Below, one piece after another: positions 35,301 to 47,385 of a stretch of 64,000 bases of DNA. This stretch comes from Brachypterus glaber (taxonomy: Eukaryota > Arthropoda > Insecta > Coleoptera > Kateretidae). How positions within the stretch are numbered: position 1 is the first letter of the stretch; each line of letters opens with the position of its first letter. The position numbers and the translations under genes are program-made. The notes below the pieces were generated by a model. That model saw only the letters and a program-made list of their open reading frames with translations, was not told the origin of the DNA and ran no database searches. The stretch is from NCBI GenBank assembly GCA_958510825.1, contig OY294052.1:3989816-4053815 (forward strand), in the 5' to 3' direction.

Positions 35301-36252
35301 CATATTATCAGCCTTCAAATGGACCCTAGAGAACGTGGGGCCAGTCCATATCCTGGTGAACAATGCCGGAATCCTTCAGAGAACTAACCTGATAGAGGGC
35401 GACACTGAAAAATGGCGTAAACTAGTGGATGTAAACGTTTTAGGCGTATGTATAGCTACACGGGAGGCCGTCCAGATCATGAGGCAAAACAAAATAGATG
35501 GACACATTGTTAATATTAATAGTATTGTAGGGCACAAGGTGTTTTATTATCCGTTTTTGAATTTATATTCAGCGTCTAAATATGCCTTGACGTCTTTGAC
35601 GGAAACACTGAGAAAGGAGTTTGTTCACAACAGTTTGAAAATAAAAATATCGGTAAGTATTTTCGCATCACTAATATTTTAGTTTATGTGTGTATCTCAC
35701 TTATTATTTATAGCAGCACATTTTTTTTTTGCATAAATGAAAATAATGTTCAATTCCCTACAAAAACATATGTGATCATTTTTATCGTAGGACTATAAGT
35801 TTCCGAGTTATAGGCATTTTAATAAATTTTAATATATTTTTACATTTTTAATTAGATGTCAAATTTTGATACTAGTAAAATTTCAATCATAGGTAAAATT
35901 AATTTTAATTAATTTTTCTTTATCCGATAAAGCTACAAAGAAAAAACAAAAGAGTATGGTCCAAAACTACAGGAAAAGTAAATTCAATTTGATATCTTAT
36001 TTTATAAACTTCCTCATTTTACCACCCGTCTAGAAAAGGTACCTGTTTCACATTTTTTAATTTTAGAGTGTCAGTCCAGGAGCAGTGGACACAGAAATAG
36101 CCAAAGCATGTAACACTGAGTTTCCTGTGGGTCCAGAATCTCCTTTTTTGGAGTCAGAAAATGTTGCAGATGCTGTATTGTTTGTTTTATCCACTCCACC
36201 AAGTGTCCAGATTACAGAATTAACCATTCAGCCTGTTGGAGAAAATATATAA
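32333..36252 (+). CDS. Short-chain dehydrogenase/reductase (DHRS11-like)
   Basis: Coding exons 32333-32428, 35191-35652 and 36067-36252 join in phase to 247 codons plus... the final stop included, giving 247 codons of which the last is reached at 36252; the mature product is about 247 residues. It is a classical SDR, an NAD(P)-dependent oxidoreductase. Seen: cofactor-binding TGASVGIG (residues 12-19), NNAG (89-92), catalytic Ser143, and YSASK with Tyr158 and Lys162, then SPGAVDTEI and a short C-terminal strand. The length and the IM.QN..DGHIVNINS region fit the DHRS11 / insect farnesol-dehydrogenase-like group; the substrate cannot be read from sequence. Intron 1 (2.76 kb) holds a LINE, intron 2 a dispersed repeat. 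All borders are GT-AG. No frameshift seen. Confidence 0.93.
32600..33913 (+). mobile_element. 5'-truncated LINE in SDR intron 1
   Basis: The open frame (ending 33628) carries LINE RT sequence from about SNRTQQVQV (32612) on: motif B GIPQGSILGPLLF, FADD box (LVSFADDSNF), thumb (QNKLIINDEKTN, FFGLHVDENLNWS) and C-terminal tail (CQKRALRTVFGL, SLYNSLPLHLK). Motif A and upstream domains are missing. The frame extends upstream to 32492 into non-LINE intron sequence by chance. The 3' end is an ATTT repeat (33885-33913). It lies in the same orientation as the host gene. No clear TSD. Confidence 0.88.
33914..35190. other. Rest of SDR intron 1
   Basis: Holds a CGAT-rich tract (33947-33966) and AT-rich sequence. 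Minus-strand ORFs at 34022 and 34575 show no recognisable motif. The acceptor before exon 2 is TTTTTTCGGTGTAG. Confidence 0.5.
35722..36058 (+). repeat. Dispersed repeat ending in CCGTCTAG..., copy 2, in SDR intron 2
   Basis: Closely similar to 2441-2806. Its final T-run (36050-36058) ends eight bases before exon 3 and forms most of the pyrimidine tract of that splice acceptor. Confidence 0.75.
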
Positions 36253-36380
36253 TTTTTAATAGTAATATTATTATTATTATTATTAGTAGTAGTAGTAGTA
36301 AATGCTTTTTATTGTTTTCACAATTAGCCATCGACCGAAGTCCTTCAGCTTGGGTACAATTTTAAATTACAATCAAAAAA

Positions 36381-36386
36381 AATAAA
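36381..36386 (+). promoter_or_regulatory. Possible polyadenylation signal of SDR gene
   Basis: First AATAAA after the stop, about 130 bases downstream. Further AATAAA words follow within 40 bases. Confidence 0.4.
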
Positions 36387-36737
36387 TGTTTTGTTAAAAA
36401 AAAAAAATAAATAAATGTTTTGTAAAAAAAAAATAATTGTTTTGAAAAAAAAAACTAATTTTCATTTTCATTCCATTCTTTCAGGATTTCAAATATGGTT
36501 TTTTCCGGGTATTTGTGGCGTGATCTCGTTCCTGGTTCTCTGGTGTGACAGTTCTCTAACTTATTCATATTGCTGTTCTTTTTTGCAAAGTTTTGTGCTT
36601 ATGTTGCCAGTCTTTCCACTATCGGCGTTACTCCTGTTTTAGCGTACAGGTCTTCATTGGTTGGGTTGTGGAGCGGGTTATTCTGGTTTCGCATTTTAGT
36701 GAGACATCTAAGGGATATGGTTTCTGCTGTTTTGAGG

Positions 36738-36738
<1 letters not shown>

Positions 36739-36797
<59 letters not shown>
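36739..36797. repeat. TTA/ATT microsatellite
   Basis: About 20 uninterrupted units. Translated on either strand it gives poly-Ile, poly-Leu or poly-Asn ORFs, which are artefacts. Confidence 0.9.
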
Positions 36798-36798
<1 letters not shown>

Positions 36799-37024
36799 CT
36801 TTATTTCGTAATTTATAACCCAATATATTAATAAACTAACTGAAAATTTTCGAATTTGATAGTATATTCTTTGGCAAATTAGAATTATTGATTGAAAATT
36901 AAAAGTTTCTGATGATGTTGCAAATATAAATTCCAGTTTAAATTTGCGTCTATGAATAATCCCAAAAAGTACTATTTTATATAAATTTGTTCTCAATATA
37001 TGTATTATGTTTTAAGTAAATATA

Positions 37025-37755
37025 CAGGGTGATACATAACTGGCATGCCAAAATTTAAGAGGTGATTCTAGATCCAAAAATATAAGAAAAGTTCCTATGA
37101 AGGTTGGTCCGGAAATGAGCCCTAAGGGATCTAGGGCCCTTTAAAATTGTAATAAAAATAAGGTTTTTAATTAATAACTCGGGTACCGTTTAAGCTAGAG
37201 CGGCGAGCTTTTGCATGTATACTAGTATTAATAAGGGCAATAAGTTTATGTTAATTTATTTTTTTAATTTATCCAGAGGCGTGCCCAGACGGACAAAATA
37301 TATGAGGCTTAAAACATTTTTGCCCCAAACTTTTCTATGTGTATGTTTTTTGGATTTGTTGTAAAAAATATAGATTTCTAGAGTAAAAATACATATAAAA
37401 TATCATATAGTGTAACACTCTAGGAGCAACCGTTATCAAAAAAAATGCAATTAAGAGGAAGTAACATTTTGTGCCACCAAAAACGTTACTTTTTAAAAGG
37501 CTATTACTCCTTTAATATTAAATTTAGGTGTTTTGGTGTATAATACTTTTTTGCTCAGTTTTAAATGAAGAATCACCCTGCAGCATTAAAATTTTATTGG
37601 TGCTTTTTTTTGTTCCCCATTCAATACGTCATCTTCGAAGGGCCGTAGCTCCCTTAGGGCTCATTTCCGGACCAACCTTTATAGAAACTTTTTTTCTTAT
37701 TTTTGGATGTAGAATCACCTCTTAAATTTCGGTGCGCGAGTTCTGGAACAGGCTG
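37025..37755. mobile_element. Mariner-like TIR element, CAGGGTG family copy 3
   Basis: TA flanks at 37023-37024 and 37756-37757. The left end CAGGGTGATACATAACTGGC and the right end (GCGAGTTCTGGAACAGGCTG) differ at the tips but share the next ~40 bases inverted (AAATTTAAGAGGTGATTCTA). Interior is inverted relative to 24662-25345. Confidence 0.78.
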
Positions 37756-37757
37756 TA

Positions 37758-39204
37758 TGTAGTAAATTAATTTTAAAAATAAAAAAGTTTTTATTATGTT
37801 GAAGTTTTTATTGTTTTAGTAGAGACTTTTAACAATAATAATTTTAAGATTTGAAAAAAAAAATTAAATAAAATGTCCAGCGTGACATTTCATTAAAAGT
37901 AAATGTAAAAAAGCTAAATTTCTATGACAAGAGGAAGGTATACCTCCCTATAGGAACATACAAATCTAGGTCGTAAGTTACCACTAACCATATCTAAAAG
38001 TAAAATCTAAAAACTTAGTGTGTTAATTTATGGATGGCCTTCTTATTTAAAAACACTAAATCTATCTGATTCAACCCTTACTCATAAACGCAATAAAAAT
38101 TTTAAATTAACACTTTAAAATCTGTCTAATTGTAAAAATTGAAAGCAGTTGATTTTTTTAACGATTTTTCCCCTATTATGCACTAATGATTTTTTATGAT
38201 GTTATAAAAATAATTTAAAGTTTATTTTTAATGATTTTTAAAATCGTAGCCCACATCATATCAGTTGAGGCTAATAAGTGTATTTTTTTTTACTACAGCT
38301 TAAATTAGTTAAATTAGCTAAAGTATCTAAATGCTTAATTGATAAATAATTTAAACATTAACGAGCTCGTTTTTTTTATACAGAGTTATTCTCGTACCTC
38401 GGCTCGTCCAGAAAATACGTTCTTTCGTGCTTTGTCTCACAAATAACTATTATAACAAGAAATGCTGGTAGTATTATGCCATTTTATTCACTTTATTTAG
38501 AAGGTTTTTTTTTGGCAAAAACGATTGCGTGTAAATGGAGGTTCCTGTCCGGCCGGAAGCATCAATATCAATTAACGCCCGCGCTATAAATCAAGTAGTA
38601 AATAGAGAGTAGCAGGCGCTGAAAACTAAAACAAATGCAGTCAATTGAGGTGGCGCCACATCTTATTGTCAAACAGTGCCAATTTATTACTGACATCATC
38701 TTAGAGTCTATAGTAAAACAAAATCATAGTTTGAAAGGTTTGAAAGAATGCGATTTGATTTTTAGACGTTTCTTTCAAGAAAAAGTCATGTTTATTTTGG
38801 CTAAAGATATATTTTTATTTTTTGGATGCAAAATTTAATAAAATCTCTTTATTTTAAAAATCTTAAAATGTATTTTAATGTTTTTTATACTGGAAATTCA
38901 ATAAAATCTACAGTGACTCATACCTCATAAGGGGTCCGCCTTTGAGAAGCTTCGACGAAACTGGTATGATCTTCGCCTTTTACCACACATTCGCAACTGA
39001 GTTCCTGCAGGTTTTATTGAATTTCCAATTATAGGATGTGGTATGTCACAAGGATAACCAACAAATACAGGAACGATATTAAAGGACTTTAAATAAGTTG
39101 GAATAACATGGAGCAAAGCAAATGTATAAAAAGATGTAAAAGACCCGAATGGAGAAAGTTAGTAAAAAAATCAAAGGATCCAAAGTGCGATAAACTACTA
39201 CCTA
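37758..39204. other. Gene-free stretch
   Basis: AT-rich. A 67-residue ORF (38635-38838) follows a slightly GC-richer patch (38540-38630) but has no recognisable motif. A minus-strand frame open from about 39150 to 38925 is listed among the rejected items. Confidence 0.45.
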
Positions 39205-39206
39205 TA

Positions 39207-39415
39207 CCGTGCGATTATAAAGTGCCGAACACTTTTTAATGCAAAACTGGCACTAGCGATGAGTAAAATGCAAGAAAGCTGTGTGCGTTTTACTGGCCAC
39301 CGAGCTGTTGTACGTAGCAATCACATGGGTTTGTCGCGCACAACTTTAACAGAGGCGTGGCTTCAAACGAAGAGTATTTTCTTTACAAACTGTTCGGCAC
39401 TTTATAATCGCACTG
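39207..39415. mobile_element. Tc1/mariner-like MITE, copy 2
   Basis: Inverted relative to 4511-4709, TA at 39205-39206 and 39416-39417, ends CCGTGCGATTATAAAGTGCC and the inverse of CAGTGCGATTATAAAGTGCC. 209 bp. Confidence 0.85.
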
Positions 39416-39884
39416 TATATAGTGACACAGCTATATATAGCCATAGCTATAGCTGTGTTATCAAAATGCCATTTAGCCTTTAAAACAGAATTATTGCCCT
39501 TTACTCCACAAGGAGCTATTAGGACAATGATAATGTCTTATTGTTTTGCTAAAAACATTTAAACACTTAAAAACAAAGCTCCTGAAAATTGTCATATGAA
39601 AATCCTCAGCTACATACCCGAGGCATATTTATTCAGGCATCGTTACACTTGTATAAGCCTGAATCGCTTTTTAGTTCATCCACAATATTTACTTTTGGTT
39701 CGCTGGTAATGTCTATAGTACATGACATGGTCCCAATTTGGTTAGTTACTGATATATTTAGAACATGGAGTGAACCGTTTTGAAAAATAAATAATTGGGT
39801 TCTCGGGGTGGAAGGTTCGAAAGGAAAAAACTGTTTGTAGTCGGTTCTCAGCTTTATTCCTTGACAGGGGGGAGTGGGGGTCCA

Positions 39885-39925
39885 AAGTGATCAAAATTTG
39901 CGTTACGTAATACTTGAACGTTCCC
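39885..39925. repeat. Isolated right end of Harbinger-like element
   Basis: Ends GCGTTACGTAATACTTGAAC then GTTCCC, identical in type to the right end of 13077-13317. The left end is not nearby. Confidence 0.5.
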
Positions 39926-40523
39926 TTACTAAATAGGAAAATAATTACGTATTTACTTAAAATATGGATTGGCGAAGGACTTACCTAACACCAGGATAGC
40001 CTATATAGCATATATAAGTAATTATCCCTGAGGATGCTTGAGAAAATTTAAGATTTGTATAAGTTACCTAAGCGAAGCAAGACTGAATGAAAAATATAGG
40101 TTAGTGTATTTTTCAGTAATTAATAAAAATCTCTATTTCAAGGTCAAACTGAAATGCGGAAGTTTTGACATATAGTAAACAAAAGTACATAACTTAACTT
40201 AATAAATGAACCACTGGCAGATATGGCTGAACATTAGCCGATGCCAATAATAGGAAGAAGAAGAAGAAGAAGAAAAGTACATAACCTTTAAACGCAATAA
40301 AATTAATATTTAGGTCTTATTTGGTATCACTACAAACAACAACCTTTTATAAAATTATGTTTTTTCTTGAAGTGGAGCTCAGATGGGTAAAATTGACCTA
40401 CTATTGCATGATTTGGACATAATACTTTTTAAATTTTAATAATATTATCCTGAATTATCCTAATATTGTCCTGAAAAAATAACTACATTACGGTAAAATC
40501 AATCCCATGACCAGATTTTGAGT

Positions 40524-40712
40524 TAGAGCTGGTACAATATCTCATGAACATTAAATCCTGAGTGCGCATCAACATAACTCCACCCTGCCCCATCTTAAAA
40601 ACATTTTTTTATCAAAATTGAATGGCGAAGGAACTACATAATAAAAAAATGTTGATAAGATGGGGCAGGGTGGAGTAATTGTTAACGCTCATGGCATATT
40701 GTATGAGCTATA
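40524..40712. repeat. Foldback MITE
   Basis: ACTCCACCCTGCCCCATCTT (about 40569) is inverted at 40655-40676, and outer words TAGAGCTGGTACAATATCTC are matched inversely near 40712. No coding sequence. Confidence 0.65.
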
Positions 40713-41261
40713 CTTGCATTTAAAGCAGGGAATGCCTTAAACTTTAATAAAAAAGCTTTTAAATAACAGATTTAAAACTCCCAAACATAACATTTGAAAT
40801 TTTGAAATATTTAAATAATTTTATCTATAATTCTAATCCAGCTTTTTGCTCGGAGACCCCTAACCCCTAAAAGTGTGACATAATTTATAGACGAGCCCTT
40901 ATTTCAATATTTAAAAAAATTAAATTCATTTTCAGGAAAATGGTTTTCCAATTTGGGACATTTTAATTTGAGATGTCCCACATTTGGGTTTCTTTACATG
41001 CCGTTTAAATTCAAATTAAGAGCAGTGTTTTAAAGTTTTTATTTTCTTAACTGTAAATCTACATAAAACCTTTTGATGTCAGCCAGATGGCTTTTCCACG
41101 GTAGGCAGAACTCTGGAGTTTGTGGCAAAGCAAAGTGAAGCTAGATGAATAATTGCAAGCATTTTATCAAAACATTAATTTAAAACGTTATAAAAAGGGA
41201 AGTTGCAAAAATTAATGTTTGGAAGTCTCTACTATGTTATATTCTAGCAAAAAACTACATA

Positions 41262-41987
41262 CAGAGCGGTCCAAAAGTCACCCCCCCCCCCTCTTAACTT
41301 TTGACCCAGTTGAGATATCGACTTCAAATTTGGAACTTTTAAATAAATAAAATTGCAACTTAAACTATCTTTTAGCATATATTTAATACTTTTAGCTCTT
41401 AAAATGTGGACAGGGGGCATGGGGGCACATTTTTTTAAATAAAAAGGGGGGTCGTGTAATACATCATTTTAAAGCTTATAAAATTCTCCATTTAATTTCC
41501 ATATTTTTAAATTAAAAAAAAAGTTTTGGGTTTAAAATGAGGTTGAAAATAGGTATTAATGTCAAAATTCCTCTAAAAAAAAAACAAATATTTTTTTAAA
41601 AATGCCTAATTTCATCATAAAAAAATGTTAATTATACTTTTAAACTAATTTTAGTTGACATACATAAAAATTTATAAAGAAAAACTTAAAAAATCGAATG
41701 TTTTAGCACAAAAAATTGAAAAATCAAATAAAAAACATTTTTAAAAAATTTAAAAATGTTAGTTTAAATAGAGAATTTTATAAGCTTTAAAATGATATAT
41801 CACACGACCCCCCTTTCCATTTAAAAAATGTCCCCCCCATGCCCCCCTGCCCACATTTTAAGAGCTGAAAATATCAAATATATGCTAAAAGATAGTTTAA
41901 GTTGTCTTATTTAAGAGTTTTAAATTTGAAGTCGATATCTCAACTCGTTCACAAGTTAAAAGGGGGGGCGACTTTTGGACCGCACTG
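41262..41987. mobile_element. Mariner-like element with ~230-bp inverted arms
   Basis: Ends CAGAGCGGTCCAAAAGTC and the inverse of CAGTGCGGTCCAAAAGTC, TA at 41260-41261 and 41988-41989. Arms include C-rich and G-rich tracts (CACCCCCCCCCC, GGGGGCATGGGGGCA). A related copy at 44390-44955 is interrupted. Confidence 0.82.
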
Positions 41988-41999
41988 TATAACATTTTT

Positions 42000-42508
42000 T
42001 GTAGGGCTTAAGAAGAGCGTTCCTTTATTTATTTTTTTAAATGGTTAATAAATAACTGAGATGCTAAAAAATAAACATTTTACTGCTTTAAATTCCAATA
42101 TTTCGATAACAATATATTTAAGGAAAAAATTTTTATAACATTTTTTAAGCAGTTTAAAAGAGTCTTTCATTTGAGCGCTAAATTAATAAAATAATAATAA
42201 TAATAATTAACTTGATTATAAAAAAATGCTTAAAATTGAAGTTTACCTTATTCTTACCCCCTTACTCCCAATCATTTACCCCCAAAATCTGATCATCATC
42301 GAAAAATGATAAGAAACAATATGCAAAAAAACGCTTGTCGATATCTTTTCTAAAAATTGAGTTATCGAGTTTACAGATAGACACACAGACCCCACGCATT
42401 CTTTTTACTGATTTTTGTTTAGAACTGTGAAATAATTAAGGTCAAAAATTTTGAGTTGTCGGCGATGATTTCAATATATCGGCACTTTGAGTAGTCCTAA
42501 GTGCCGAT
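42000..42508 (+). repeat. Repeat with conserved terminal hairpin, copy 2
   Basis: Same family as 19250-19585, ending in hairpin ATCGGCACTT...AAGTGCCGAT (42478-42508). Confidence 0.65.
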
Positions 42509-42937
42509 GTAATAAGTCCGCCGCAGGCTGCCAAAATTTGCATTAAAGGGGTTTTCCGTTTTGTAGTTTAATGGAAAGGGAGGAGTCTTATAAGTTTTGT
42601 CTTTGTACTTGAAAAATATTTATATTGTGCTTTACTTTATCGAAAAGAGTTTTATTGTGGGCGTGGGACCATATTTTATTTTTTAAAAGCAACCCTTTTT
42701 AAACTCTTCACAGATCACTAGCTGGAATGGAATCATACGATGGTTTTCAAAATTCGGAAATCGTCAAAAATTGACACACATCCTGGATACCAATATTTCA
42801 TGTACAAATGTTTTTTGCTGAATTTCAAGCAACTTTCATTTTTTTCCGTCGGTTTGTCCGTCCGTATGTCAAAAATGTACACGATAACTCAAGAACGATA
42901 TATCCTATCGACATTAAACTTTCAAGAAAAATTTTTC

Positions 42938-43255
42938 TAAAATTAAATAAAAATCTTTTTTAAGTACTGATTTGATAAAATTATTAAATAACATTAATTG
43001 CTTTATTTGAAAATATGTGTTTTGTTGCATTTACAATGTCGAGTCACAAAAAACATTGTTTTTAACCTTGTTTAAAGCCATACAGTGTTTCACATTTGCA
43101 GTCGAAGAAAAAGTATAGTCTACAACACGTATGGAATAATCATTCCGCGCTCGCGGGACCGTCATACTCGCCTGCCGGCTCGTATGACAAACTTTCCGCT
43201 CGCGCGGAATATTGTCTATTCCATACTAGTTATAGAATATACTATTCTGGAAGTA
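42938..43255 (+). repeat. Dispersed ~330-bp repeat, copy 2
   Basis: Matches 15655-15985 including the CCGCTCGCGCGGAATATT core. ORFs at 43085 and 43096 cross it and appear incidental. Confidence 0.6.
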
Positions 43256-44389
43256 TATCGAGGAAAAACGCAATATACTATCCACTTTAAAAAGTATACT
43301 GTGGAATGCGAAGCATTACATATCTTCACGGTTTGTTTTACTTCATAAAGGCAACCCTTTATTATTTTTAAACCGTTTATATCCTTTTGTACCTATATAA
43401 AGTATTTTGCTTCTGTTGTTATTTTTAAAGATTGGTAGGCAAACAAATGGTAACTTTTGGATTTAGATAAAGACCAAAATTTTGCCACATATGGCAGATA
43501 AGCTGTATCATAATCTCAATCCAATTAAAGCACAATACATGACCCTTATTGGGTCATTAATAAAAGCTTTATAATGAATATGTTTTATCTATCTAGATTT
43601 TATAAAAGAATATTATGTATTTATATTTGTATTTATTTCTTTAAAACGACAAGACACAGAAACATTTTAATTTAATTTTAATATCTTAAGTAACACAGTA
43701 GCTATAAAGTATATCTTAGCGCTCTTTCGCAGCAAAATAACAGCCATATGGCTGTAATTTTGTGATTAGGTACCGGCGACAATAAAATCGCCGCGGCCTT
43801 GCCAATTCAAGCGCTAAGTATTCTGTAGTAGTAAACAAGAGCTAGTCTAATTTTATTATTAAGCAGTGTACGGCTGGCCCGGTCGGGGCTGCCGCGACGG
43901 CTTGCTATCACAGAACACCAATGCTTGCTCGCCGTATCAACACAGCGAAGTGGGTCTCTATCACTCTTAGGTACCGTAAAATGTGTCTTTAGTTTGTATA
44001 ATATTTAACACGGTAACAATGTCTCACTTTATTTATAAATATACTATTTATATAAGTTTAACTAATTGATGTATCTATTTAAGTCAGATTAATGTGTCTA
44101 AGTCAAACATAATTACTTAAAGTATGAATCAGTTTTGCCAACTATTCTCACGCTACTTACAACGATATCAACTTAAATTAAACGAATTAAAACAAATTTA
44201 AAAATTCGCCATGCTCTGGATTACAATTGTGCGCTAAGTAAGCTATAAATATACTTAACACATTCACTGCCAAGGTAAATTGTGTAAAACATCGCAGGAG
44301 GCCGTGGTGTATTAGTACCAGGTACTAGTAGCACTACTACTACGCAGTGCTACAAGTAAGGGAGTAGAAGCCTAAAAAAAAATTAAAAT
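43256..44389. other. Gene-free stretch with GC-richer patch
   Basis: 43720-43985 is less AT-rich, with AGCGCTAAG near 43810 inverted near 43718, plus GCCATATGGC. No ORF or RNA gene recognised. Confidence 0.4.
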
Positions 44390-44955
44390 TTATAGTTAAA
44401 TGAGAATTTTATGAGCTGTTAAATGATGTACCACACGACCTTCCTTTCCAATGGCGATTTCTCCCGTTAGACAGGGACAAAAGTTCTACCCAAAAAGGAT
44501 AGAAGACATACATACACTCCCAATTCCACCCAACCAAACAAATTCTGTACTTGTTTTTTGTTGAACAAATACAATATTTACTTGGCTGGGCGAAAAGTGT
44601 AACTATATTATTTTTATTAAAGAAATTACTGGCGCCATCTAAATTTTAGTAGAATTATCTTATTCTAGGGATTCACATTAGCTATGTTCGTTTGTGCCGC
44701 TCAGTGCTACACTTTCCGGCCAACCAAATGAGATAGAGATAGGGTAGACGTCTTTTGTTTCATAATTCTAGTTGTAGAGAGCTCCATTAAAAGAAATCGC
44801 CCCTATGCCTCCCTGCCCACATTTTAAAAGTTAACATATTTAGATACAATCAAAAAGATATTTTAAGTTGTCTTATTTAAGTGTTCCAAATTTAAAGTCG
44901 ATATTTCCACTCGTTCAAAAGTTAAGAGGGGGGTGAGTTTTCGATCGCTCTGTAT
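44390..44955. mobile_element. Partial copy of the 41262 mariner-like family, interrupted
   Basis: Matches the right half of 41262-41987 (AGAATTTTATGAGCTG start; end near TCGATCGCTCTGTATA). The match breaks at 44453 and resumes at about 44796; the gap is filled by the CAATGG-ended element. Confidence 0.7.
44453..44795 (+). mobile_element. CAATGG-ended element, copy 2
   Basis: Inverse match to 21158-21570, beginning AATGGCGATTTCTCCC and ending GAGCTCCATT. About 70 bases shorter than the other copy. Confidence 0.65.
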
Positions 44956-47171
44956 ATAGAATCGTTCAGTAATTGGGGCTCTGACTCAATAAATAATTGC
45001 CGCTCTATTTTTTGGCCTTCCCTGTTTTAAACATTTCAAGAGTTTTTTGGTTGTTAACAAACGAGTTGTGAGGTGGATGGGCTTTTTTAGTCATCGTTTT
45101 TCCGTCCTAATTTTTTCTTTGTTTATACAAGTTAAATATTTGTATTTGTAATGACAGATTTGGGCTTCTGGCTATCCTCAGTACCAAGAGTCAACTCTGC
45201 ACGCTGATTAAGAAAACTATTTTAGACTTTATTCGCAAAAGGAATATAGTCATTAGATTGATGTAGACTTGTGCGCCATCTATTGCTAGATGTAGACAAC
45301 TACTCATACCTCTCCTAGTCTGGAGACTTTGAATGGTAGCAAGTTGAAGACTTGTCTGTCTCAAGAAAATAGATTGATGGAATAATAAATTAATATGTTT
45401 ATAATTTTTTTTTAAATTAAAAATTTCTGTCCCTGTTAAATTATAATGTTATGAAAAACGCCAATAATAATAATGACAACCCCTTATAACTTGATAATTT
45501 TAGTGCATATGTTGGATTCCACGTTGCGCTATGATTTTGCCAATAATAAATTCAAATAATCCATAGAAAAGCGCGACAGCCGTATCAAGTGCGTATAATG
45601 TAACGGTAATTACACTATAATTACGTATATATAGGGGTGTCAATGACATTCTTAGGGGTACGTAAACACAGCATCTGCTTATTCTCAGTCGAAATGAGGA
45701 GACAGTAATAATCACTGGTCGGATCAAAGTAACCATTTACCGGGGGCAAGCTAAAATTAAATTAAAAAAAAAAAAATTTTAAGTAAATAGACACTAAACT
45801 ATATATCGCTAACCGGACTCTTACATCGACGCTGTTTTTGCATAGTAATGGACTGCCGCCTATTTAGATTAGATAAAGAGAGAAACATACTCCTTAATTT
45901 GGCAGTCATTGATAATACCCCGTTGTGTGTGAAGATTTTGTACTTGTTTTTGTGTTTAATAAGCTGTTTTATATATTCTTTAATAATTTTGCATATAATA
46001 CACATTCTTTGTTGCACTGTGATAAAATCCAAATATAATATTTTTAAGGAATTTTCTTTTTGGGTTGGTATTGAAGACCTAAATTTATGTTGCCTAACGT
46101 ATTGGACTGCTGTCCATTCACTTGGAACATGAACAATTTTTGTAAAAACACTTTTTCCCGTTTTCAAAAAATATTTCTTTTACTTTCCTCGAGCTTTTTT
46201 ATGTTTCTCGACGTTTTATATCCAACAAAGATGATTCCGTAAAAAGAATAATTCTGTCGGTCTGTTTGGTAAGGGGGTAAAACAATTTTTTTCAATGTAT
46301 TTTTTGTTTTTAATATAATAAATTTGACGCATAATATAACATAGGTATATATTTTTTTTTTTTATTAAAAAGGACCCTTAATACAATGTTTCATTTTTTA
46401 TAACATTTCTTATTTGTGATTTTCTGGTAATTTATTATACCTTAAAGAAAACATTAAAACCTTTAAGAGAGAAAATAAAGCTAGAGAAATCATCAAGAAA
46501 TCTTGTACGCCGAGGTTTCGCCCGTAAAATGGTGTGAACTTCCAGGTGCTATTTTCTTAGGTCTTCTAACTGGAAGCCATAGTCGTTACTATACACTCTC
46601 GGACCAAGACATCTGCAGATTTATTGTTGCTCTTGTATCTAATCTTCTTATTAATGAGTCTACTGCTTTGTTTTTCTCCTTAATCTTCAAAGAATAGGGG
46701 TATGACGTCCAATAGGATCCACCAGATAATTTTTCGCACCTCTATTTAAAATTTATATTTTAAATACATGATTTCAATAATGATTTTAATTGGTATTGAG
46801 TTTTTTTTATGTCGCCATTAAATAATGATCCAAATTTGGACCCTTTAAAAGGTAGGTACTTCTACCTATCACAATGGTACCTACAGTTAAAATAAATAAA
46901 AAAAAAAACATGTTATTTCAAACAAGAGAAATATCATGTGCAAAATTATATATTGTTGCTCTTATATCTACAGTCTGCCATCACAAACCATGTGCAAAGC
47001 ATGGTCATGCCATGATGGCTATCATTTGATGCTGACATCAAACGTATATATGAAATATATGCCTCAAGTTATTTTATTGTACCTGTTGTGATCTTATTAT
47101 TGAGTCTACATGCAGTTTTAGTTTTTAACCCAGTCAAATTAACGGTAAAACTGTCAAACAGGGGTCTGAAG
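44956..47171. other. Gene-free stretch
   Basis: Overlapping ORFs on both strands at 45799-46167 and one at 45500-45736 show no recognisable domain and have no splice partner. Poly-A and poly-T runs near 45760 and 46350. Confidence 0.45.
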
Positions 47172-47385
47172 CAACGAACTAATAAATCTTCTCTCTAGAA
47201 TAGGCATTTCATTTGTAAAAACTGACAAAAACGTAGCCAACATATACATTTGTCTGACTTACTCGCACAGCTTTGTTCTAACAGAGGCAACAATACCAGT
47301 TACTGGTAATTGTTATTGTTTAGGCCTGAATATACCTACTATTTGTTTACAAACAAACCGAGATGTTGGCGATACTTTATATTAA
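47172..47385. mobile_element. hAT-type MITE, copy 2, right end lost
   Basis: Starts CAACGAACTAATAAATCTTC and matches 5187-5390, ending after GATGTTGGCGATACTTTAT; the right TIR is absent. Confidence 0.75.

Noticed and set aside
36599..36996. ORFs with poly-Asn, poly-Ile or poly-Leu
   Set aside because: They read through the TTA microsatellite at 36739-36797.
38635..38838. 67-residue plus-strand ORF
   Set aside because: No motif, no splice sites and AT-rich; length is within chance expectation.
38925..39150. Minus-strand frame with FVGYPCDIPHPIIGNSIKPA
   Set aside because: Composition is somewhat protein-like, but no family is recognised, there is no partner exon, and the upstream side is interrupted by the MITE at 39207. 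Too weak to list as a gene.
39259..39483. ORF shared with 53508-53738 (minus), SKMQESCVRFTGHRAVV
   Set aside because: Both are inside copies of the Tc1/mariner-like MITE; no transposase features and the frame is not kept at the ends.
42740..42940. ORF near a GTTTGTCCGTCCG tract
   Set aside because: The tract is typical of decayed insect repeats and the ORF has no motif.
45799..46167. Overlapping ORFs on both strands (122 and 94 residues)
   Set aside because: Neither shows a known domain or partner exon; opposite-strand openness alone is not evidence.
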